Translations under genes and position numbers: made by a program
The notes under the pieces: generated by a model
What the model was told of the DNA's origin: nothing
The model's input: only the letters and a program-made list of their open reading frames with translations
Database searches by the model: none
In this document: positions 43,115 to 52,258 of the stretch, one piece after another
Position numbering within the stretch: position 1 is the first letter of the stretch
Layout: each line of letters begins with the position of its first letter
Source: an uncultured Bacilli bacterium
GTDB taxonomy: Bacteria; Bacillota_I; Bacilli_A; RF39; UBA660
Direction of reading: 5' to 3'
DNA length: 52,258 nucleotides
Assembly (NCBI GenBank): GCA_947630055.1
Contig: CANRGA010000006.1
Coordinates: forward strand, 1 to 52,258

Positions 43115-45627
43115 ATACTAAATATAATCATGAATTAATTGAAAAAAATAGATATGAAAGTTGGCTTAATCATCATTATTTTGAATGTGGTGATACAACA
43201 AAAAAGCCATATTCAATAGTTATACCCCCTCCTAATGTAACTGGTAAATTACATTTAGGTCATGCTTGGGATACAGCATTACAAGATATTATAATTCGTT
43301 TTAAAAGAATGCAAGGTTATGACTGTTTATGGCTTCCAGGTACTGATCATGCTGCAATTGCTACTGAGGCTAAAGTAGTTGCTAGAATTAAAGAAGCTGG
43401 TATTAATAAGTATGAACTTGGAAGAGAAGGGTTCCTAAAAGAGTGCTTTAAATGGACTGATGAACATAAAAACATTATTCATGAACAATGGGCAAAACTT
43501 GGCCTATCAGTTGATTTATCAAAAGAAAGATTTACTTTAGATGAAGGGATGGCTAAAGCTGTAAGATATGTTTTTGTTAAATTATATGAAGAAGGTTTAA
43601 TTTATCGTGGTGAAAAAATAATCAATTGGGATCCAGTTGCTAAAACAGCTTTATCTAATGAAGAGGTAATATATAAAGATGTTCCGGGAGCTTTTTATCA
43701 TCTTAAATATTATATTGAAGGAACTGAAGATTATTTAGAAGTAGCTACAACGAGACCAGAAACTTTATTTGGTGATACTGCTGTAGCTGTTAATCCAGAT
43801 GATGAACGTTATAAAGATTTAATTGGTAAAAATGTTATTTTACCTATTGTGGGTAAATTAATTCCGATAATTGGTGATGAACATGCTGATCCAAAGTTTG
43901 GTACTGGTGTTGTTAAAATTACTCCTGCTCATGATCCAAATGACTTTGAAGTAGGGTTAAGACATAATTTAGAACGTATTAAAGTCCTAAATGAAGATGG
44001 CACTATGAATGAAAATGCTATGGGTTATGTTGGTATGGATCGTTTTTCTTGTCGTGAAAAGTTAATAAATGATTTGAACGTTCAAGGGCTACTTATTAAA
44101 ATAGAAGAAATTACTCACTCTGTTGGGCATTCTGAGCGTACTGATGCGATGGTTGAACCATATCTTTCCCTTCAATGGTTTGTTAAAATGGATAAACTAG
44201 CAAAAAGAGTAGTCGAAAATCAAAAAGATAAAGATAATAAAGTAAACTTTATTCCACCACGCTTTGAAAAAATTATGAATAATTGGATGAGTGATTGTCA
44301 TGACTGGTGTATCTCGCGTCAACTTTGGTGGGGACATCAAATACCAGCATGGTATAAGGATGATGAAGTATATGTAGGTATGGATGCACCTAAGGGTGAT
44401 GGATGGAAACAAGATGAAGATGTGTTAGATACTTGGTTTTCTTCTGCGCTTTGGCCATTTGCAACAATGGGTTGGCCAGATGAGACTGATTTGTATAAAC
44501 GTTATTTTCCAACGAATACGCTAGTTACTGGTTATGATATTATCTTTTTCTGGGTATGTCGTATGACTTTCCAAAGTCTAGAATTTACTGATAAAAGGCC
44601 TTTTGAGCATTGTTTAATTCATGGTTTAATTAGAGATAAATTAGGAAGAAAAATGAGTAAATCTTTAGGTAATGGTGTAGATCCGATGGATATGATCGAA
44701 AAATACGGTGCTGATGCCTTAAGATATTATTTAACAACTACAACTGCACCAGGAATGGATTTAAGGTTTGATGAAGAAAGATTAAAATCAACTTGGAACT
44801 TTATTAATAAATTATGGAATGCCTCTCGTTTTGTTTTAATGAATATTGAGAGTGTTAAAGAAATAAAATTAGAAAATTTAAACGATGCTGATAAATGGAT
44901 TTTAACTAAACTTAACCATACGATTAAAGATGTAACTAAATATATGGAAAAATTTGAATTTAATAATGTTAATGCGATAATATACTCATTTATTTGGAAT
45001 GATTTCTGTGATAATTATATTGAAATGGCTAAATTTAGTATAGATGATAATAATACTAAGAGTACGCTTTTATATACTTTAACTTGTATTTTAAAAATGT
45101 TACATCCATTTATGCCTTATGTAACTGATGCTATCTATGAATATTTACCAGTTAAAGATGCGGAAAATATTATGGTTAGTAGTTATCCAGTATATGATAA
45201 AAAACAAATATTCAAAGAAGAAGAATTATTAATTGATGATACAATTGAATTTATTAAAAACTTTAGAACTACAATAAAAGAAAATAATATAAGTAAAACA
45301 TATCAAGTTAAATTAAATTCAGGTAATGATTTAATTATCAAGATGTTAAAATTAAAAGAAAAATTAATAGATAAAGATTTAGATATTACTAAATTTAAAG
45401 TAAATTCTAAAAATTATGAAGCAGTTATCTATTATGAAAAAGTGGTTAGTAAAGAAGAAGAAGCTTTAAAAGAAAAACAAATTGAAGAATTAAAAAATTC
45501 TATTAAGAAAAGAGAAGGACTTTTAAATAATCAAAATTTTGTCAGTAAGGCTCCAAAAGATTTAGTTGCAAAAGAACAAGAAAAATTGCAAAATGAAAAA
45601 GAAGAATTAGCAAAATTATTAAGTTAA
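43108..45627 (+). CDS. valS: Valine-tRNA ligase
   Basis: This 839-residue class I synthetase charges tRNA-Val and edits threonine. The HIGH motif is HLGH (49-52) in [16 protein letters not shown], the editing CP1 domain includes [17 protein letters not shown], and KMSKS is at 515-519. A C-terminal coiled coil (from about 780, [21 protein letters not shown]) is the tRNA-binding arm. Length is near normal. The specifier codon of the upstream T-box agrees. Confidence 0.97.
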   Translation: MLDTKYNHELIEKNRYESWLNHHYFECGDTTKKPYSIVIPPPNVTGKLHLGHAWDTALQDIIIRFKRMQGYDCLWLPGTDHAAIATEAKVVARIKEAGINKYELGREGFLKECFKWTDEHKNIIHEQWAKLGLSVDLSKERFTLDEGMAKAVRYVFVKLYEEGLIYRGEKIINWDPVAKTALSNEEVIYKDVPGAFYHLKYYIEGTEDYLEVATTRPETLFGDTAVAVNPDDERYKDLIGKNVILPIVGKLIPIIGDEHADPKFGTGVVKITPAHDPNDFEVGLRHNLERIKVLNEDGTMNENAMGYVGMDRFSCREKLINDLNVQGLLIKIEEITHSVGHSERTDAMVEPYLSLQWFVKMDKLAKRVVENQKDKDNKVNFIPPRFEKIMNNWMSDCHDWCISRQLWWGHQIPAWYKDDEVYVGMDAPKGDGWKQDEDVLDTWFSSALWPFATMGWPDETDLYKRYFPTNTLVTGYDIIFFWVCRMTFQSLEFTDKRPFEHCLIHGLIRDKLGRKMSKSLGNGVDPMDMIEKYGADALRYYLTTTTAPGMDLRFDEERLKSTWNFINKLWNASRFVLMNIESVKEIKLENLNDADKWILTKLNHTIKDVTKYMEKFEFNNVNAIIYSFIWNDFCDNYIEMAKFSIDDNNTKSTLLYTLTCILKMLHPFMPYVTDAIYEYLPVKDAENIMVSSYPVYDKKQIFKEEELLIDDTIEFIKNFRTTIKENNISKTYQVKLNSGNDLIIKMLKLKEKLIDKDLDITKFKVNSKNYEAVIYYEKVVSKEEEALKEKQIEELKNSIKKREGLLNNQNFVSKAPKDLVAKEQEKLQNEKEELAKLLS

Positions 45628-45638
45628 TTCTTTTTTTT
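45604..45638 (+). terminator. Probable valS terminator
   Basis: GAATTA (45604-45609) can pair with TAATTC near the stop codon across a 13-base loop, followed by eight T. The stem is short, so this is moderate evidence. Confidence 0.45.
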
Positions 45639-45648
45639 AAAAATATTA

Positions 45649-45678
45649 TTGACAAATATGTGTTCGTAGTAGTATAGT
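45649..45678 (+). promoter_or_regulatory. Promoter of the ORF6N gene, possible LexA half-site
   Basis: TTGACA (45649-45654), 18 bp, TATAGT (45673-45678). The spacer holds CAAATATGTGTTCG (45653-45666): one half (GTTCG) matches a Bacillus-type LexA box and the other (CAAAT) has two mismatches. SOS control would suit a phage-type regulator but is only suggestive. Confidence 0.55.
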
Positions 45679-45712
45679 TAATTTACAATTAAACTAGATA
45701 GGGGGAATTGGT

Positions 45713-46597
45713 ATGAATAGTTTAACTGTAAATGATAAAAACATAACTAATATGATTTATGAAATTAGGGGTAAACAAGTAATGCTAGATAGTGATTTAG
45801 CAAATCTTTATGGTGTAGAAACAAAAAGAATTAATGAAGCTGTAAGAAATAATCCAGAAAAATTTCCAGAAAGATTCTCTTGGCTATTGTCCGATAATGA
45901 ATGGAACTTTTTAAGGTCGAAAATTTCGACCTTAAAAACTCAAAAAAACGGAAGAGGAACACACAGAAAATACTTACCGCGTGTATTTAACGAACAAGGA
46001 GTAGCGATGCTTGCTACTATTTTAAAATCTGATGTTGCTATAAAAGTAAGTATTGCAATTATGGATGCTTTTGTTTTAATGCGAAAATATATTTCTAATG
46101 AATTAATTGAGCAAAAATATATTAACAATTTAGTAATTAAACATGATGAAGATATCAAATTATTACAAGAATCATTTAATAAATTTGAAGAGAAAAGAAA
46201 AAGTAATGAAATATATTTTAATGGGCAGATATACGATGCATACTCTAAGATATTAGATATAATAAAAGAAGCAAAAAAAGAATTAATCATAATAGATAAT
46301 TATGCTGATAAAAATATGTTAGATATGATAAGAAATATTAAAGTAAATACAACTATAATATGTAAAGAAAAATGTTTATTAAAAGAAATAGATATAAAGA
46401 AATATAATGAACAATATGATAATTTAAAAGTAATCTATAATAATACATTTCACGATAGATATATTATATTAGATAAAAAAACTATCTATCATTGTGGTAC
46501 ATCATTAAATCACATAGGTAGTAAAACATTTTCTATCAATAAATTAGAAGATAAAGAAGTAATTGATGCTTTACTTAATAAAATAAAAAATATATAA
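45713..46597 (+). CDS. ORF6N-domain regulator with PLD-like C-terminal region
   Basis: The 294-residue protein has an N-terminal ORF6N domain (about 8-115: IYEIRGKQVMLDSDLANLYGVET and LPRVFNEQGVAMLATIL), known from phage antirepressors and related to KilA-N. A helical linker (120-160) follows. The C-terminal region is phospholipase-D-like (LIIIDNYADKNMLDMI, then HDRYIILD from H247, then GTSLNHIGSKTFSI). It is widespread in bacteria as a stand-alone gene of uncertain role. Codons for LRSKISTLK (from 45911) form a near-perfect palindrome that recurs in varied form downstream. GGGGGAATTGGT is the ribosome-binding site. Origin by phage-type transfer is likely; no other phage genes are seen. Confidence 0.8.
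   Translation: MNSLTVNDKNITNMIYEIRGKQVMLDSDLANLYGVETKRINEAVRNNPEKFPERFSWLLSDNEWNFLRSKISTLKTQKNGRGTHRKYLPRVFNEQGVAMLATILKSDVAIKVSIAIMDAFVLMRKYISNELIEQKYINNLVIKHDEDIKLLQESFNKFEEKRKSNEIYFNGQIYDAYSKILDIIKEAKKELIIIDNYADKNMLDMIRNIKVNTTIICKEKCLLKEIDIKKYNEQYDNLKVIYNNTFHDRYIILDKKTIYHCGTSLNHIGSKTFSINKLEDKEVIDALLNKIKNI
45908..45938. repeat. 31-bp palindrome inside the ORF6N gene
   Basis: Arms of 15 bp flank a single central A (45923); the inner arm is TTAAGGTCGAAA. It encodes the LRSKISTLK stretch. Seven related palindromes with the same 12+1+12 core lie at 46636-47008, downstream of the gene. Confidence 0.85.
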
Positions 46598-46635
46598 GAC
46601 GATATAAGAATTTATATTTTGTATTATCAAAAAAT

Positions 46636-47008
46636 CTAAAGTTTCATTTTGGAATCTTAGATGAAGTAAGATGTTTTAGTCACAATTTGTGACTAAAAAA
46701 TAAACATTACAACTTGTGAGGAAGTAAAAAAGTTAGTATATTTGGTTTCAAATTGAAACCAAATATGATTCATATAATAATAACTACAATAAACGTAAAT
46801 GCCTTGAGGTCACAATTTGTAACCTCAAATTTAAATATCAGATGTTAAAAATTTAGAAAATAAACTTGAAGTCCCAAATTGGGACTTCAAATGTTATAAC
46901 TTTTAATAATTAATTGTAAATACATTTCAAAATTTGTGGTTTCAAATTAAAACTAAAAATTTATTTGAATTTAAGCAAATAATTTAAGGTCAAAATTTTT
47001 GAACTTAA
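46636..47008. repeat. Array of seven related palindromes in the gap after the ORF6N gene
   Basis: The gap 46598-47191 has no gene. It holds seven palindromes of 25-29 bp, each with a one-base centre: 46636-46660 (imperfect), 46674-46698 (perfect), 46738-46766 (perfect, 14-bp arms), 46804-46828 (one mismatch), 46866-46890 (perfect), 46934-46958 (three mismatches) and 46984-47008 (one mismatch). Left arms include TTTTAGTCACAA, TTGAGGTCACAA, TTGAAGTCCCAA and TTAAGGTCAAAA. Centres are 38 to 68 bp apart, mostly 62-68. Arms vary between copies but usually with matching changes in the partner arm. Read in one frame several spell variants of the ORF6N segment, for example LRSQFVTSN and LKSQIGTSN. Confidence 0.8.
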
Positions 47009-47191
47009 AAGAAAGAAATTCATTGGAAACAATTACTAGATTTTTTTATAATGGTAAATACTTTACACTTATTTTGACAAGTTTTGTCGAATGTATTGCA
47101 TATTTACATTATTTGTACTTAAATATATTTTTAAGCAAAGAGAAGTAGTATAAAAATTCTATTTGCTATATAATTATGAAAGGTGAGTATA

Positions 47192-49384
47192 ATGTTAAAG
47201 TTAAAAGATGTTTCAAAATTTTATTATCAAGATGGTGTTATAGCGACTGGTTTTAGTAAAGTGAATCTAGAATTATTTTTAGGTGAATTTGTGGTTATTA
47301 CAGGTGAATCAGGTTCTGGTAAGTCAACCCTTTTAAATGTTTTATCTGGTTTAGATACTTATGAAGATGGGGAAATGTTTATTAATGGTGAAGAGACTAG
47401 TCATTATACTGAAGATGATTATTTAGAATATCGAAGAAAATATGTTAGTAATATTTTTCAAAACTTTAATTTAGTTAATAGTTATACTGTTTATCAAAAT
47501 ATTGAACTTGCTATGCTTATGAATGGCAAGAATAAAAAAGATGTTAAAAAATATATTAATGAATTAATTAATAAAGTAGGTTTAAAAAAATATCGCAATA
47601 CTCATGTTTCAAAATTATCAGGTGGCCAAAAGCAAAGAGTAGCAATAGCAAGAGCTCTTGCCAATGATACCCCTATAATAGTGGCTGATGAACCAACCGG
47701 AGCTCTAGATAGTGCCGCATCTGCTAGTATTTTAAAGTTACTTCATGAAATTTCTAAAGATAAATTAGTTATTGTCGTAACTCATAATAAAGCTGAGATA
47801 GAAAAATATGCTACAAGACTTATTAGAATGCATGATGGTAAAATTTTAGAAAATAAAGTATTAAATAAAATCAATTTAGATAAAGATATAAAAGAAAAAG
47901 ATGTTAATGATATAACATTTATAAGTAAACTTAGATTAGGAATTCGTAATGCTTTTAATATTCCCGTTAAATTTATTTTAATGTTTATAATATTTATGCT
48001 AATAACCATAACTTTAATTAGTAATTATGGTGGTTTTAAAATATCTGAATATGAAGAATTAAGTAATTTTAATAATTTTTTTGAGGACTCTTCTGATAAA
48101 AGAATAGTTTTAAATAAAAAGGATAAAACACCATTTACTGAAGAAGATTATAAATTAATAGAAGCTAATAAAAATATTGATTATATAACTAAAAATGATT
48201 TGATCAATGATTATACTTTATATATAAATAATAATAGTAATTTATATATTGATGGAAAAATAAATAGAACAAAAATTACTAAAGTAGATGTTGGAAGACT
48301 TCCAGATAAAGATAATGAAATTGTTATTATTGGGCACCCTGATAACTGGTATTTAAGTGATATGCAAGAAGAATTATTAAATGATACATTTACTTTAGAT
48401 GATATTATGATAATAGATAATCTTAAAGTAGTAGGAATTATTTATGATAAAAATGAAAATGATTATAGTGTTAAGTTTTCTTTTACTGATAATTTACTTA
48501 GTAAAATAGAAGATAATTTAAATAAAAATTATATCAGAATAAGTTATCAAATTAATAAACAATATTTAAATAGTGAAGAAATATATTTAAATATTATTTC
48601 TAGTGATAAAGTAGCTAAAGGTAATGTTTATTTAAATGAAAATCTTAATGTATATTGTAAAAATAATAATTGTTTAAATAAAACTTTAACTATTAATACC
48701 CAAAACATCTATGTAGATGAATCTCATGATTATAAAATAGTTAAATTGTATAATAAAGATAATATTAAGAAATTATTAGATACTAAGTATAATGAAGATG
48801 AATATATTGTTTATTTAAATAATGAAGATTATCAAGAATTATTTCATCAAAATAATTATCAAGTAAGTGTTTATATTAAAGAAATAAAAGATTTAGATAA
48901 TACTTTAGAAGAATTAAATAATTTAAATTATAATACTTTAAGTTTAAGACTTAGTAAAAGTAGTGAAACTGAACTTGCTTTAAAAATATTTAGAATATTT
49001 AGATTAATTGTTACTATTATTTTAGTTTTAACTTTATTCTTTATTACTTATTTTATTATGAAAATAATATATAAATCAAGAAATAGTTATTATACAACTT
49101 TAAGAACATTAGGTGGTACAAAACAAGTATGTGTAAGTATTTTAATGGGCGAACTTACTACTTTAGCAATACTAACTTATAGCATCTTTCTAATCTTTAT
49201 CTATTTAATTAAGCAAAATATTATTAATTTTGAATATTTCCAAACTATGACTAAATATATAGGAATAGAAGAATTTTTATTAGTATTTTTGATATTAATT
49301 ATTTTATCAGTATTAATGTCTTTAAGATATGGTAGAAAGATATTTAAAAATTCCATTATTAAAACATATGGAGAAAGGATTTAA
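47192..49384 (+). CDS. ABC transporter, fused ATPase and FtsX-like permease (first of a pair)
   Basis: The 730-residue protein has an N-terminal ATPase of MacB/LolD type: Walker A GESGSGKST (38-46), signature LSGGQ (142-146), Walker B with ADEPTGALD (165-173). A membrane helix near 257-278 precedes a large extracellular domain (about 280-605) and three terminal helices of an FtsX/MacB permease (about 610-725). The fold is of mechanotransmission ABC systems that extrude peptides or lipoproteins, not small molecules through a channel. ATG 47192 is chosen with AAAGGTGAG upstream. It lies 2 bases before the second transporter gene, so the two likely form a heterodimer. Confidence 0.85.
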   Translation: MLKLKDVSKFYYQDGVIATGFSKVNLELFLGEFVVITGESGSGKSTLLNVLSGLDTYEDGEMFINGEETSHYTEDDYLEYRRKYVSNIFQNFNLVNSYTVYQNIELAMLMNGKNKKDVKKYINELINKVGLKKYRNTHVSKLSGGQKQRVAIARALANDTPIIVADEPTGALDSAASASILKLLHEISKDKLVIVVTHNKAEIEKYATRLIRMHDGKILENKVLNKINLDKDIKEKDVNDITFISKLRLGIRNAFNIPVKFILMFIIFMLITITLISNYGGFKISEYEELSNFNNFFEDSSDKRIVLNKKDKTPFTEEDYKLIEANKNIDYITKNDLINDYTLYINNNSNLYIDGKINRTKITKVDVGRLPDKDNEIVIIGHPDNWYLSDMQEELLNDTFTLDDIMIIDNLKVVGIIYDKNENDYSVKFSFTDNLLSKIEDNLNKNYIRISYQINKQYLNSEEIYLNIISSDKVAKGNVYLNENLNVYCKNNNCLNKTLTINTQNIYVDESHDYKIVKLYNKDNIKKLLDTKYNEDEYIVYLNNEDYQELFHQNNYQVSVYIKEIKDLDNTLEELNNLNYNTLSLRLSKSSETELALKIFRIFRLIVTIILVLTLFFITYFIMKIIYKSRNSYYTTLRTLGGTKQVCVSILMGELTTLAILTYSIFLIFIYLIKQNIINFEYFQTMTKYIGIEEFLLVFLILIILSVLMSLRYGRKIFKNSIIKTYGERI

Positions 49385-49386
49385 TT

Positions 49387-51816
49387 ATGATAAAGTTAGA
49401 AAGTGTAAATAAATATTTTAATAGATATCGTAAAAATCAAATTCATGTCATAAATAATGCAACGATTAATTTTCCTGAAACTGGTTTAGTTGCTCTTCTT
49501 GGTCCATCAGGTAGTGGTAAAACAACTCTTTTAAATGCTATCGGTGGTCTAGATAAAGTATCAAGTGGTAATATTTATGTAAATGGGATGAAAATAACTA
49601 AGAAAAGTAGTTATAAAATAGATAAGATAAGAAATTTAAATATTGGTTATATTTTTCAAGATTATAAATTAGTAGATCATTTATCAGTCTTTGATAATGT
49701 TTCGCTATCTTTAAAATTAATTGGTATTAAAGATAAAGAATTGATAGAAAAACGAGTATTATATGTTTTAGATAAAGTGGGGTTAAAGAGATTTAAAAAT
49801 AGACCAGCCAGTATGTTGTCTGGTGGTGAAAGACAAAGAGTAGGAATAGCAAGAGCCTTAGTTAAAAATCCAAAAATAATTATAGCGGATGAACCAACTG
49901 GTAACTTAGATAGTAGAGTAAGTTTAGAGATTATGAATATTATTAAAAGTATTTCTAATAATACTTTAGTAATACTTGTAACTCATGAAGAAGAATTAGC
50001 TAGATTTTATGCAAGTAAAATTGTGGAACTTAAAGATGGTACTATTACAAAAGTTTATGATAATAAAGATTCATCGTCGCTTGATTATGAAATAGAGAAT
50101 CATATTTATTTAAAAGATTATAAAGATATTCAAAAAATAAATAAAGATAATGTCAATATTAATATTTATCGAAATAATAATGAACCATTAGATTTAAATA
50201 TAGTTTTTAAAAATGGTAATATTTATGTAAATAGTAAAACTGAAGAAAAAATAGAAGTCGTAGAAAATAATTCGCACATTGAATTAATTGATGATCATTA
50301 TCAAAAAATAAATCTTAAGTCAACAGATAATTTAGATTTTGATATGAATAAGATAAGTAATCAAAATTTAAAGACATCTTATAGTAGTATTTTTCATCTA
50401 GCATCATTCATTCCATATGGCTTTAAAAAAGTAATTAATTATCCAGTATTAAAGAAAATATTACTCGGTGGTTTCTTTCTATCTGGTATGTTTATTTTCT
50501 ATTCAATTGCATCGATATTTGCTACTTTAAATATTAAAGATGAAGATTTTATTACAATGAATAAAAATTATTTAATTACGCCAGTAAAAAATATAAAAGT
50601 AGATGATTATTTAGCATTAGAAAGTAATGATGTTATAGATTATATTTTGCCTAGTAATAGTTTAATTAATTTAAAAATACATTACGATAAATATTTACAA
50701 ACAGCATATTCTGATAGTAATATTAGTGTCTCTTTATCTGATATCAATAATTTAAATAAAAATAGTATTATTTTAGGGAGATATCCTGAAAATAACTTAG
50801 AAATAGTAGTAGATAAAATGGCTTTAAATAAATTTATTGAAAATAATATGTATGCTACCGAAGCTGGGTTTGGTGCACTAGAAGATTATCTAAATCATGA
50901 AGTTACTTTGCAAAACAATTTAACTCTTACTATAGTAGGAATTAGTGATGATAATGAACCAAATATGTATGCTAGTAAAGATATGTTTATTAATATTGTT
51001 GCGAATAACAATAAAGATGATATGGGAGTAGAAAATAATTATATTTATAGTGATTATAACTTTTATTTAGATAAATATGTTAAACTTACTAAAGGAAGAC
51101 TTCCTAGTAATGATTATGAAATAGTAGTAAATAGCAATTTAAGTTATGAAATGCCTTTAAATAAGAAAATTAATATTAAAATAAATAATCATAAATTAAA
51201 GGTAGTGGGATATTATGAGAATATTACTGATACTTTTTATAATATATATCTTACAAATAGTAATACGATTAAGTATGATTTAATTAATAATGCTAGTAAT
51301 TTAGCTATATATAGTAATAATAAAGATAAAGCTTTATCATTTATGCAAAATCAAAAATATAATGTCAAAGATGCTTATAATTATGCAAAAGATAATTATT
51401 TAAAATTAAAAAAAGATAGTATGGTGTCTACTTTGATATTATCTAGCATTATTTTAGGAGTATCTTTAATCGAAATAGTTTTAATGATTAGATCATCATT
51501 CTTATCGAGAATTAAAGAAGTAGGAATATATAGAGCGATTGGTTTAAAGAAAAGTGATATTTATAAAATGTTTGCAGGTGAAATATTAGCAATAACAACT
51601 ATTGCTAGTATCTTAGGTATATCATTTATGACTTATATATTATATTCTGTATCATCTATAGAATTTATTAAAAACTTATTTATGGTAAATATCTTTACTT
51701 ATTTAATTAGTATTATTCTTGTCTATATATTCAATTTAGTATTTGGATTATTACCAGTATTTAATACAATTAGAAAAACACCAGCTCAAATTCTTTCTAG
51801 ACATGATGTTGATTAG
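49387..51816 (+). CDS. ABC transporter, fused ATPase and FtsX-like permease (second of a pair)
   Basis: The 809-residue partner has Walker A GPSGSGKTT (39-47), LSGGERQR and ADEPTGNLDS, then a basic linker, a membrane helix at about 352-376, a large extracellular domain, and three C-terminal helices (about 680-800) with RIKEVGIYRAIGLKKSDIYKMF, the conserved FtsX coupling motif. Both ATPase sites look complete. Together with the preceding gene it should make a four-plus-four helix exporter or a surface-stress module such as the bacitracin-type. No two-component system or lipoprotein gene is adjacent, so the substrate is open. Confidence 0.85.
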   Translation: MIKLESVNKYFNRYRKNQIHVINNATINFPETGLVALLGPSGSGKTTLLNAIGGLDKVSSGNIYVNGMKITKKSSYKIDKIRNLNIGYIFQDYKLVDHLSVFDNVSLSLKLIGIKDKELIEKRVLYVLDKVGLKRFKNRPASMLSGGERQRVGIARALVKNPKIIIADEPTGNLDSRVSLEIMNIIKSISNNTLVILVTHEEELARFYASKIVELKDGTITKVYDNKDSSSLDYEIENHIYLKDYKDIQKINKDNVNINIYRNNNEPLDLNIVFKNGNIYVNSKTEEKIEVVENNSHIELIDDHYQKINLKSTDNLDFDMNKISNQNLKTSYSSIFHLASFIPYGFKKVINYPVLKKILLGGFFLSGMFIFYSIASIFATLNIKDEDFITMNKNYLITPVKNIKVDDYLALESNDVIDYILPSNSLINLKIHYDKYLQTAYSDSNISVSLSDINNLNKNSIILGRYPENNLEIVVDKMALNKFIENNMYATEAGFGALEDYLNHEVTLQNNLTLTIVGISDDNEPNMYASKDMFINIVANNNKDDMGVENNYIYSDYNFYLDKYVKLTKGRLPSNDYEIVVNSNLSYEMPLNKKINIKINNHKLKVVGYYENITDTFYNIYLTNSNTIKYDLINNASNLAIYSNNKDKALSFMQNQKYNVKDAYNYAKDNYLKLKKDSMVSTLILSSIILGVSLIEIVLMIRSSFLSRIKEVGIYRAIGLKKSDIYKMFAGEILAITTIASILGISFMTYILYSVSSIEFIKNLFMVNIFTYLISIILVYIFNLVFGLLPVFNTIRKTPAQILSRHDVD

Positions 51817-51839
51817 TATAAATACATCGTCAATAAATT

Positions 51840-51868
51840 TTGAAATAATTAATAATATATCTTATAAT
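51840..51868 (+). promoter_or_regulatory. Promoter of the frameshifted small gene
   Basis: TTGAAA (51840-51845), 17 bp, TATAAT (51863-51868), followed by a strong ribosome-binding site CTAGGGGG. Confidence 0.65.
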
Positions 51869-51886
51869 TAGGCTAGGGGGATATAT

Positions 51887-52107
51887 ATGAATTTTAGTGT
51901 ACAAGATATTTTAGGTTTTGCTCAAACGTGTGATTTAGAATAAGATTTTATCAAAGTAAAATAGAAACAGATCCTGATGCAGCCCAAAAAGTTGAATATT
52001 ATAAATCATTACAAGAACATATTATAGTGGCATTAACAACTGCCCAAAATTTTAAAGAATACGCTGATCAACTTATGCCAAAAGAAGAATATAAGCCAAG
52101 TTTATAA
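51887..52107 (+). pseudogene. Small gene broken by a frameshift
   Basis: A good promoter, GGGGG ribosome-binding site and ATG (51887) open MNFSVQDILGFAQTCDLE, which stops at 51941-51943. The -1 frame continues from about 51937 without a start codon: it reads IRFYQSKIETDPDAAQ, EYYKSLQEHIIVALTTAQNF and EYADQLMPKEEYKPSL, stopping at 52105-52107. Joined, this would be a soluble helical protein of about 73 residues. No classic slippery heptamer is seen at the junction, so a one-base indel or a sequencing error is more likely than programmed frameshifting. The family is not recognised. Confidence 0.6.
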
Positions 52108-52114
52108 TAGAAAG

Positions 52115-52141
52115 TCTTGCATAAATTTTGCAAGATTTTTT
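52115..52141 (+). terminator. Terminator after the frameshifted gene
   Basis: TCTTGCA (52115-52121) pairs with TGCAAGA (52129-52135), then six T. Confidence 0.8.
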
Positions 52142-52144
52142 ATG

Positions 52145-52171
52145 CAATAAAAAAACAAGCAATGGGCTTGT
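52145..52171 (-). terminator. Terminator of tRNA-Glu (minus strand)
   Basis: On the minus strand ACAAGC (52171-52166) pairs with GCTTGT (52160-52155) and is followed by a T-run from the plus-strand A-run at 52149-52155. Confidence 0.75.
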
Positions 52172-52182
52172 AGATTACTAAA

Positions 52183-52258
52183 TGGTGACCCGTACGGGAT
52201 TTGAACCCATGAATGCATGCGTGAAAGGCATGTGTGTTCAACCACTTCACCAACGGGC
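52183..52258 (-). tRNA. tRNA-Glu (UUC), cut by one base at the window end
   Basis: The reverse complement ends in CCA, which is encoded at 52185-52183. The acceptor GCCCGT pairs with ACGGG(T); the first G of the usual GGCCCGT lies beyond the window. The anticodon stem CATGC/GCATG encloses the loop CTTTCAC with anticodon TTC (52225-52223). The T-arm TTCAAAT loop and D-arm are present. It may head a tRNA cluster outside the window. Confidence 0.95.

Noticed and set aside
46636-47008. CRISPR array
   Set aside because: The repeats are not identical, intervals are uneven (38-68 bp) and no cas genes are present. They are palindromes with differing arms.
47074-47102. Promoter of the ABC transporter pair
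   Set aside because: TTGACA is present but no acceptable -10 lies 16-18 bp downstream; TATAAT at 47169-47174 lacks a fitting -35. No confident promoter could be assigned.
45713-47191. Prophage
   Set aside because: Only one phage-type regulator is present; no integrase, structural, lysis or replication genes surround it.

Overview
The window is chromosomal DNA from a very AT-rich (roughly one quarter G+C by eye) Gram-positive-type bacterium, most likely an uncultured gut member of the Bacilli/Mollicutes-related lineages (RF39- or Erysipelotrichia-like). This placement is inferred from composition, gene order and operon types. TGA is a normal stop (for example rimM) and Trp is TGG, so this is code 11 and not a code-4 Mycoplasma. 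Firmicute hallmarks are the TrmH-rimM-trmD...rplS-lepB-rbgA-rnhB run, a CIRCE-controlled hrcA-grpE-dnaK-(pepF)-dnaJ cluster, two T-box leaders, a lipoteichoic-acid-synthase-like sulfatase and LepB. Homologues of three sporulation-associated genes (spoVID, ysxE, ylbJ) suggest a spore-forming ancestry or ability.

Layout. 1-1.6 kb: membrane-anchored surface protein A behind a promoter whose spacer is a G8 tract. 1.6-3.2 kb: zinc-ribbon/zincin protein, then two tandem small structured RNAs, each with its own promoter and terminator. 3.2-12 kb: ribosome maturation, tRNA modification, a CAP-domain surface protein, rplS with leader, lepB, a UDG-like protein, rbgA, rnhB and an LtaS-like enzyme. 12-16 kb: lon, spoVID-like and ysxE-like genes, and a 57-residue antisense membrane protein. 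16.3-22.8 kb: heat-shock cluster. 22.8-27.3 kb: a third surface protein of the A/B type, a membrane-anchored acidic protein, mtaB and an AI-2E/PerM-family permease. 27.4-29.9 kb: Ala T-box, dNMP-kinase-like gene, short alaS. 29.9-31.6 kb: three pilin-like genes. 31.5-37.6 kb: ylbJ (minus), ylbL, transglutaminase-like surface protein, lipoprotein, priA. 37.7-42.1 kb: surface protein B behind the same G8 promoter, then two related membrane-anchored WG-like repeat proteins. 42.1-45.6 kb: Val T-box, HD hydrolase, valS. 45.6-47.1 kb: ORF6N-domain gene carrying a long palindrome, followed by seven related palindromes in an otherwise empty 0.6 kb. 47.2-51.8 kb: two fused ABC ATPase-permeases. The end holds a frameshifted small gene and tRNA-Glu (minus).

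Most unusual. (1) Genes A and B share an identical 40-bp promoter with G8 in the -35/-10 spacer, the classic layout of a slipped-strand phase switch. Both also carry near the C-terminus a segment of about 150 bp at about 45-54% G+C, with conserved edges and divergent interior, as expected of a diversified ligand-binding region. No reverse transcriptase or template repeat is visible here. (2) The ORF6N gene and its palindrome array: arms differ between copies but stay self-complementary. (3) The tandem small RNAs, whose outer stems differ in sequence but keep pairing. Promoter and terminator calls are by eye, and start codons were chosen from ribosome-binding sites.
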